A DNA stretch of 34,939 nt from Myxococcota bacterium (GTDB lineage: Bacteria > Myxococcota_A > Polyangia > Polyangiales > Houyiibacteriaceae). Numbering within the stretch: the stretch's first letter is position 1; each line of letters opens with the position of its first letter. The translations under genes and the position numbers were made by a program. The notes under the pieces are model-generated. The model saw only the letters and a list, made by a program, of their open reading frames with translations, made no database searches and had not been told where the DNA came from. Below, in pieces: positions 31,111 to 34,939 of this stretch. The stretch covers positions 1 to 34,939 of the forward strand of contig JANQQS010000210.1 of NCBI GenBank assembly GCA_028284955.1, read 5' to 3'.

Positions 31111-33795
31111 CTACTGTCCCGCCAGGTCCCGAAGCACGTAGGGCAGAATTCCTCCGTGCGTGTAGTAGTCGACCTCCTGCGGTGTGTCGAGACGCGCGAC
31201 GACCGAAAAGCTCGCGCCCCGGTCGTTGCGTACGGTGAGCTGCTGACGAGGCTTCAGACCCGCGGCGATGCCGTGCAGTGAGTACTGTTCCTCACCGCTC
31301 AGTTCGAGCGAACTCGCGCTGTCCCCAGGTTGAAACTCGAGCGGCAGTACGCCCATGCCGATCAGGTTGGATCGATGAATGCGTTCGTAGCTCTGCGCGA
31401 TGACCGCGCGCACCCCAAGCAGCAGCGTTCCTTTGGCGGCCCAATCTCGGGACGACCCGGTGCCGTATTCTTTCCCCGCAATCACCAGCAGCGGCGTGCG
31501 TTCCTCGGCATACTTCATCGCCGCGTCATAGATGGCCATGGTCTCGCCACTCGGTATGTGCCGCGTGATTCCCCCCTCGGTCCCTGGGGCGAGCAGGTTT
31601 CTCAATCGAATGTTGGCGAAGGTCCCCCGCATCATCACTTCGTGGTTGCCGCGCCGGCTCCCGTAGCTGTTGAAATCTCGAACGGAGACGCCCTGAGATT
31701 TGAGATATTCCGCCGCTGGGCTGTCCATCGCGATGGCCCCCGCGGGCGAAATGTGGTCGGTGGTGACCGAGTCGCCGAGCAAGCAGAGCACGCGAGCGCC
31801 TTCGATGTCCGGCGGCGAAGGCGGTGCGCCAGGAGTCACTGCGTCGAAAAACGGCGGTTTGCGAATGTACGTGGAGCTTTCCTGCCATTCGAATCGGTCG
31901 CCTTTAGGAACTTCCACCGAGCGCCACTCAGCCGGTCCGGTCAGCACTTCTGCGTACCGCTCGAGAAACTGTTCGCGGGTCACCGCTTCCGCCAGCACCC
32001 CTGAAACCTCGGCCGTTGTCGGCCAGATGTCCTTCAAATACACATCTTGCCCATTCGCCGTCCCGATCGGGTCGCGCTCGAAATCGATATTCATCGTTCC
32101 TGCCAACGCATACGCAACCACGAGGGGCGGAGAACACAAGTAGTTTGCGCGCGTCTGAGGATTGACCCGCCCTTCGAAGTTGCGATTGCCGCTGAGCGCC
32201 GAAACTACCGCGAGGTCTCCATCGCGAACTGCTTGGGAAATATCCGCGTCAAGCGGCCCTGAATTACCGATGCACGTCGTACAGCCGTATCCCACCAAAT
32301 GGAACCCCATGGTCTCGAGGTCCGCCATCAAGCCGGATGCGCGCAGATACTCGGTCACCACCTGAGACCCCGGGGCAAGGCTGGTCTTGACCCACGGTTT
32401 CACCCGAAGCCCGGCTTGCGCGGCCTTTCGCGCGACCAATCCTGCCGCCAGCATGACCTGTGGGTTGGATGTGTTGGTGCAACTGGTAATTGCCGCGATG
32501 ACCACCGCACCGTGCTCGAGGTCGAACGACCCGCCATCGCGTGCAACCTGCACCGAGTTTTTTGCATCGTCGCGAAGCTGGGGTTGAATCGCTTGAAACG
32601 TTCGCTCCCATGCCGATTTCGCGTCACGCAGGGGAATGCGATCTTGCGGCCGCTTGGGCCCTGCAATCGAGGGAACCACGTCGCCCAAATCGAGCTCGAG
32701 CACATCGGTGAATCGAGGATCAGGCTTGTCCGAAGAGTGAAAGAGGCCCTGCTCTTTGAGCACGCGCTCGACCAACGCCACATGGTCTTCGGGTCGACCG
32801 GTGAACCGGAGGTAGCGAAGGGTTTCGTCGTCGACCGGAAAAAAGCCCATCGTCGCGCCGTACTCCGGCGCCATATTGGCGATGGTGGCCCGATCAGCGA
32901 GGGACAAGGCTTCCATGCCAGGACCGAAAAACTCCACAAACTTCCCGACCACACCGCGCTCGCGGAGCATCTGGGTGACGGTAAGCACCGCATCGGTCGC
33001 AGTCGCCCCTTCCGCCAGCTTGCCCACCAAACGAAATCCCACCACCTGAGGCAGGAGCATCGAAATCGGCTGGCCCAGCATCGCCGCTTCGGCCTCAATG
33101 CCCCCTACGCCCCACCCGAGAACACCGAGCCCGTTGATCATCGTGGTATGCGAATCGGTTCCCACGAGCGAATCGGGATACGCGGCCACTGACCCACCAG
33201 CCTCGCGACGAAACACGACACGAGCGAGAAACTCCAGGTTCACTTGGTGCACGATGCCAGTACCCGGCGGCACCACGCGCAAGTTTTGAAACGCGCCCTG
33301 CCCCCACTTCAAGAACTGATATCGTTCCTGGTTTCGCTCAAACTCCCGTCGAACGTTGTCTTCAAAAGACCGCAAGGCGCCGTAGGAGTCGACCTGCACC
33401 GAATGGTCGATCACCAGGTCAGCCGGCTGGAGCGGATTGATGCGACCGGGATCGCCCCCCATGCGCGCGAATGCCTCCCGCATCGCAGCAAGGTCCACCA
33501 CGGCAGGAACGCCGGTAAAGTCTTGCAGCAACACCCGCGCAGGGCGAAACGCGATTTCCGTCGTCGGGTCCGCGGCAGGATTCCACCCCGCGACCGCGCG
33601 AATGTCCGCCCCCGTGACCGTGGTCCCGTCCTCATTGCGCAACAGGTTCTCGAGCAGGACCCGAATCGAGTACGGCAATGTCTCGACGTCGCCGAAATCG
33701 CCGACCGGAAGCGCGCTGGGTCGAAAGATCTCGACGTCCTCATCACCAATACGAATATTCGCGCGAACGCCAAAACTATCCAAAGAGCCACTCAT
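31111..33795 (-). CDS. acnA: Aconitate hydratase A
   Basis: This encodes an 894-residue aconitase of the AcnA/IRP type, interconverting citrate and isocitrate in the TCA cycle. The 4Fe-4S cluster ligands C439 (TSCTNTSNP), C505 and C508 ([12 protein letters not shown]) are present. The C-terminal swivel domain is complete and the length is typical. GGGGATAAAT precedes ATG. It is a core metabolic gene, not part of the pathway, but only 35 bp separate its stop from ACP2, so read-through into the polyene operon is possible. The 316-bp region upstream, shared with the basic protein gene at 34112, shows a TTGACA on the acnA strand but no matching -10 box. Confidence 0.97.
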   Translation of the reverse strand: MSGSLDSFGVRANIRIGDEDVEIFRPSALPVGDFGDVETLPYSIRVLLENLLRNEDGTTVTGADIRAVAGWNPAADPTTEIAFRPARVLLQDFTGVPAVVDLAAMREAFARMGGDPGRINPLQPADLVIDHSVQVDSYGALRSFEDNVRREFERNQERYQFLKWGQGAFQNLRVVPPGTGIVHQVNLEFLARVVFRREAGGSVAAYPDSLVGTDSHTTMINGLGVLGWGVGGIEAEAAMLGQPISMLLPQVVGFRLVGKLAEGATATDAVLTVTQMLRERGVVGKFVEFFGPGMEALSLADRATIANMAPEYGATMGFFPVDDETLRYLRFTGRPEDHVALVERVLKEQGLFHSSDKPDPRFTDVLELDLGDVVPSIAGPKRPQDRIPLRDAKSAWERTFQAIQPQLRDDAKNSVQVARDGGSFDLEHGAVVIAAITSCTNTSNPQVMLAAGLVARKAAQAGLRVKPWVKTSLAPGSQVVTEYLRASGLMADLETMGFHLVGYGCTTCIGNSGPLDADISQAVRDGDLAVVSALSGNRNFEGRVNPQTRANYLCSPPLVVAYALAGTMNIDFERDPIGTANGQDVYLKDIWPTTAEVSGVLAEAVTREQFLERYAEVLTGPAEWRSVEVPKGDRFEWQESSTYIRKPPFFDAVTPGAPPSPPDIEGARVLCLLGDSVTTDHISPAGAIAMDSPAAEYLKSQGVSVRDFNSYGSRRGNHEVMMRGTFANIRLRNLLAPGTEGGITRHIPSGETMAIYDAAMKYAEERTPLLVIAGKEYGTGSSRDWAAKGTLLLGVRAVIAQSYERIHRSNLIGMGVLPLEFQPGDSASSLELSGEEQYSLHGIAAGLKPRQQLTVRNDRGASFSVVARLDTPQEVDYYTHGGILPYVLRDLAGQ

Positions 33796-34111
33796 ATTTA
33801 TCCCCTATCGTCCCAGCCCAAGGTACTGGTTCCGAGCCCGGATGTGAAGAGTTCAGGCGGGCGCGAATCAAACAAAGCAACTCCCACGTTTCAATACCAG
33901 TTCGATCCCTGAACTTGGGGCTGTCGAGTTTACCGTTCCCTCCTTGTCAACACGATCGCGAATCAAATCAATCTCGAAGAAACCCTCAAAAAGAAGCGAG
34001 AAACCGTTGCACAAGATGGAAACGCAGTGTATTCGACAGCACCTTGTCGGCGAACCGCCGAGAGACAACGCAACGTTAGGATTGACGTTGGGAAATATTG
34101 AGGAGACGCAG
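33796..34111. other. Divergent intergenic region acnA / basic protein
   Basis: This gap holds no gene. A small TCGGCG-AAC-CGCCGA hairpin lies at 34047-34061. The ribosome-binding sites of both flanking genes lie at its ends. Nothing else is recognised. Confidence 0.5.
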
Positions 34112-34600
34112 ATGGCTCGACCGCGCAAAGCAACCAAACCTACCGGCGGCAGGGGGAGTGCTCAGGCGATTGAAAAACGACGAGTTGCGCGACAGTTAAA
34201 TGCAGTACTGACCGGTGGCTCACCACGAAGCGGTGGGCTCGATGGGCGCACCGAAAAACGTCGTCAACGGCTCATCAAAGAGCTGGCGGATGGCAAGAAT
34301 GGCAAAGCGCTCAAACCGATCGACGTTGTGGCGCACGTCGACGAGCTACTCGAAATTGGAGAGACGCTCTCGTCACTCAAAAAGCAAGGCGTCAAGCCTC
34401 AGAAAACAGAGATCACACCCGAGGTGATGGAAGTCGTCAAGCGCACGCAACACGCGTACGGATTTCGCCCTGACGCGTGGAAAATGCTCGGCCTCGCTGT
34501 CGAAAACGGCGCGTCTCGCGCAAAAGGAACCAAAACGTCGAGCAAGCCTGCGAAAAAGCGTGCGCCCCGCAAACGAGGACGCGCGTCCGCAACACGCTGA
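34112..34600 (+). CDS. Small basic conserved protein, unknown function
   Basis: This encodes 162 residues. The ATG at 34112 is chosen because AGGAGA precedes it by five bases; an upstream open frame from 33944 looks non-coding. The N-terminus (MARPRKATK) and C-terminus (KKRAPRKRGRASATR) are highly basic, with an AT-hook-like RKRGR core, so nucleic-acid binding is plausible. The middle is a helical domain (VVAHVDELLEIGETL, PEVMEVVKRTQHAYGF). I do not recognise a named family. It precedes the tRNA-Cys gene. Confidence 0.7.
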   Translation: MARPRKATKPTGGRGSAQAIEKRRVARQLNAVLTGGSPRSGGLDGRTEKRRQRLIKELADGKNGKALKPIDVVAHVDELLEIGETLSSLKKQGVKPQKTEITPEVMEVVKRTQHAYGFRPDAWKMLGLAVENGASRAKGTKTSSKPAKKRAPRKRGRASATR

Positions 34601-34757
34601 GTCGTCGCCTCACTGTTCTGAAGCCCCGATACGGCGAAACCAAGACTCCCACCGCTACCCTGGCCATTCTTTTCCAGTTGCAGCACTAGTCACCGCGGCG
34701 AACTCGAGCTAGAACTCCGAGCCGAGAGATCAGCGCAATCGCATGTGTCTCCATCAG

Positions 34758-34829
34758 GGCGCCGTGGCCAAGTGGTAAGGCAGAGGTTTGCAAAACCTCC
34801 ATTCACCGGTTCGAATCCGGTCGGCGCCT
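34758..34829 (+). tRNA. tRNA-Cys (GCA)
   Basis: The 72-nt cloverleaf has a 7-bp acceptor stem GGCGCCG/CGGCGCC, an anticodon loop with GCA, a T arm with GGTTCGAATCC, and discriminator U73, typical of tRNA-Cys. The 3' CCA is not encoded in the genome here. The hairpin after it may be part of its transcription end. No repeat of the tRNA 3' end (an att site) is visible in the window. Confidence 0.95.
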
Positions 34830-34840
34830 CAGTTTAGTCT

Positions 34841-34863
34841 GAGGGTCTGGCACCCAGACCCTC
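34841..34863 (+). terminator. Hairpin after tRNA-Cys
   Basis: A 10-bp perfect stem GAGGGTCTGG/CCAGACCCTC with a 3-nt loop lies 11 bp after the tRNA. There is no T-tract, so it is a candidate terminator or processing structure only. A second hairpin CGGGGT-ACG-ACCCCG follows at 34868-34882. Confidence 0.55.
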
Positions 34864-34939
34864 TCGTCGGGGTACGACCCCGCCGATTCACCCAAACTCC
34901 CCCGCCAGGAGGCACGTACCCTGGTTCCGTAGTGCCGAA

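Noticed and set aside
32299-33192. 297-aa open frame on the plus strand
   Set aside because: It lies antisense to acnA, has His/Arg-rich random composition and no ribosome-binding site.
34758-34939. Integration (att) site at tRNA-Cys
   Set aside because: No direct repeat of the tRNA 3' end and no integrase are visible within the window.
1-34939. CRISPR array, phage or plasmid replication functions
   Set aside because: No regular spaced repeats, Cas, integrase, capsid or replication-initiator genes were seen.

Overview
The window comes from a Gram-negative, GC-rich bacterium. Supporting signs are lipoprotein signal peptides, a LolA-type carrier, an outer-membrane barrel remnant and an LpxL-type acyltransferase. 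The gene content and style (S33 peptidase lipoprotein, DUF6607-like protein, tandem Hsp20, small basic proteins) resemble Myxococcota / former deltaproteobacteria. That placement is an impression, not something the sequence proves.

Layout. Positions 1-744 hold no convincing gene but several perfect palindromes and short repeats. Positions 745-10569 are mixed accessory and housekeeping genes: an S33-type peptidase lipoprotein, a DUF6607-like secreted protein, two Hsp20 chaperones, a PAS-PAS histidine kinase, a small unknown protein, a KamA-family radical SAM aminomutase divergent from a sulfotransferase, and a proline-rich membrane protein.

Positions 10598-31075 form one large cluster of the aryl-polyene / xanthomonadin / flexirubin type. 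It has three complete ketosynthases, a ketosynthase-like chain length factor without the active-site Cys, two hotdog dehydratases (ApeI-like and ApeP-like), FabG, two acyl carrier proteins, a thioesterase, PlsC and LpxL-type acyltransferases, a family 2 glycosyltransferase, a COG4648-like membrane protein, a DUF3261 protein, a LolA-like carrier, an MMPL exporter and an esterase lipoprotein. It also carries three halogenase-like flavoproteins, all with the WxWxIP motif. Many genes overlap by ATGA or GTGA, implying translational coupling. The strand changes several times, so there are at least four transcription units. No aryl-starter AMP ligase, ammonia lyase or methyltransferase is present in the window.

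In the inferred pathway, the ketosynthases, FabG and dehydratases extend and desaturate an ACP-bound chain. The flavoproteins halogenate or hydroxylate it. The acyltransferases and glycosyltransferase attach it to a membrane anchor, and LolA, MMPL and DUF3261 move it to the outer membrane. Just inside this cluster, between the LolA and MMPL genes, lies a broken outer-membrane barrel gene whose frame was disrupted by a 17-bp tandem duplication.

Positions 31111-34939 return to core genes: aconitase AcnA (same strand as, and 35 bp upstream of, the last ACP), a small basic conserved protein and tRNA-Cys(GCA) followed by hairpins.
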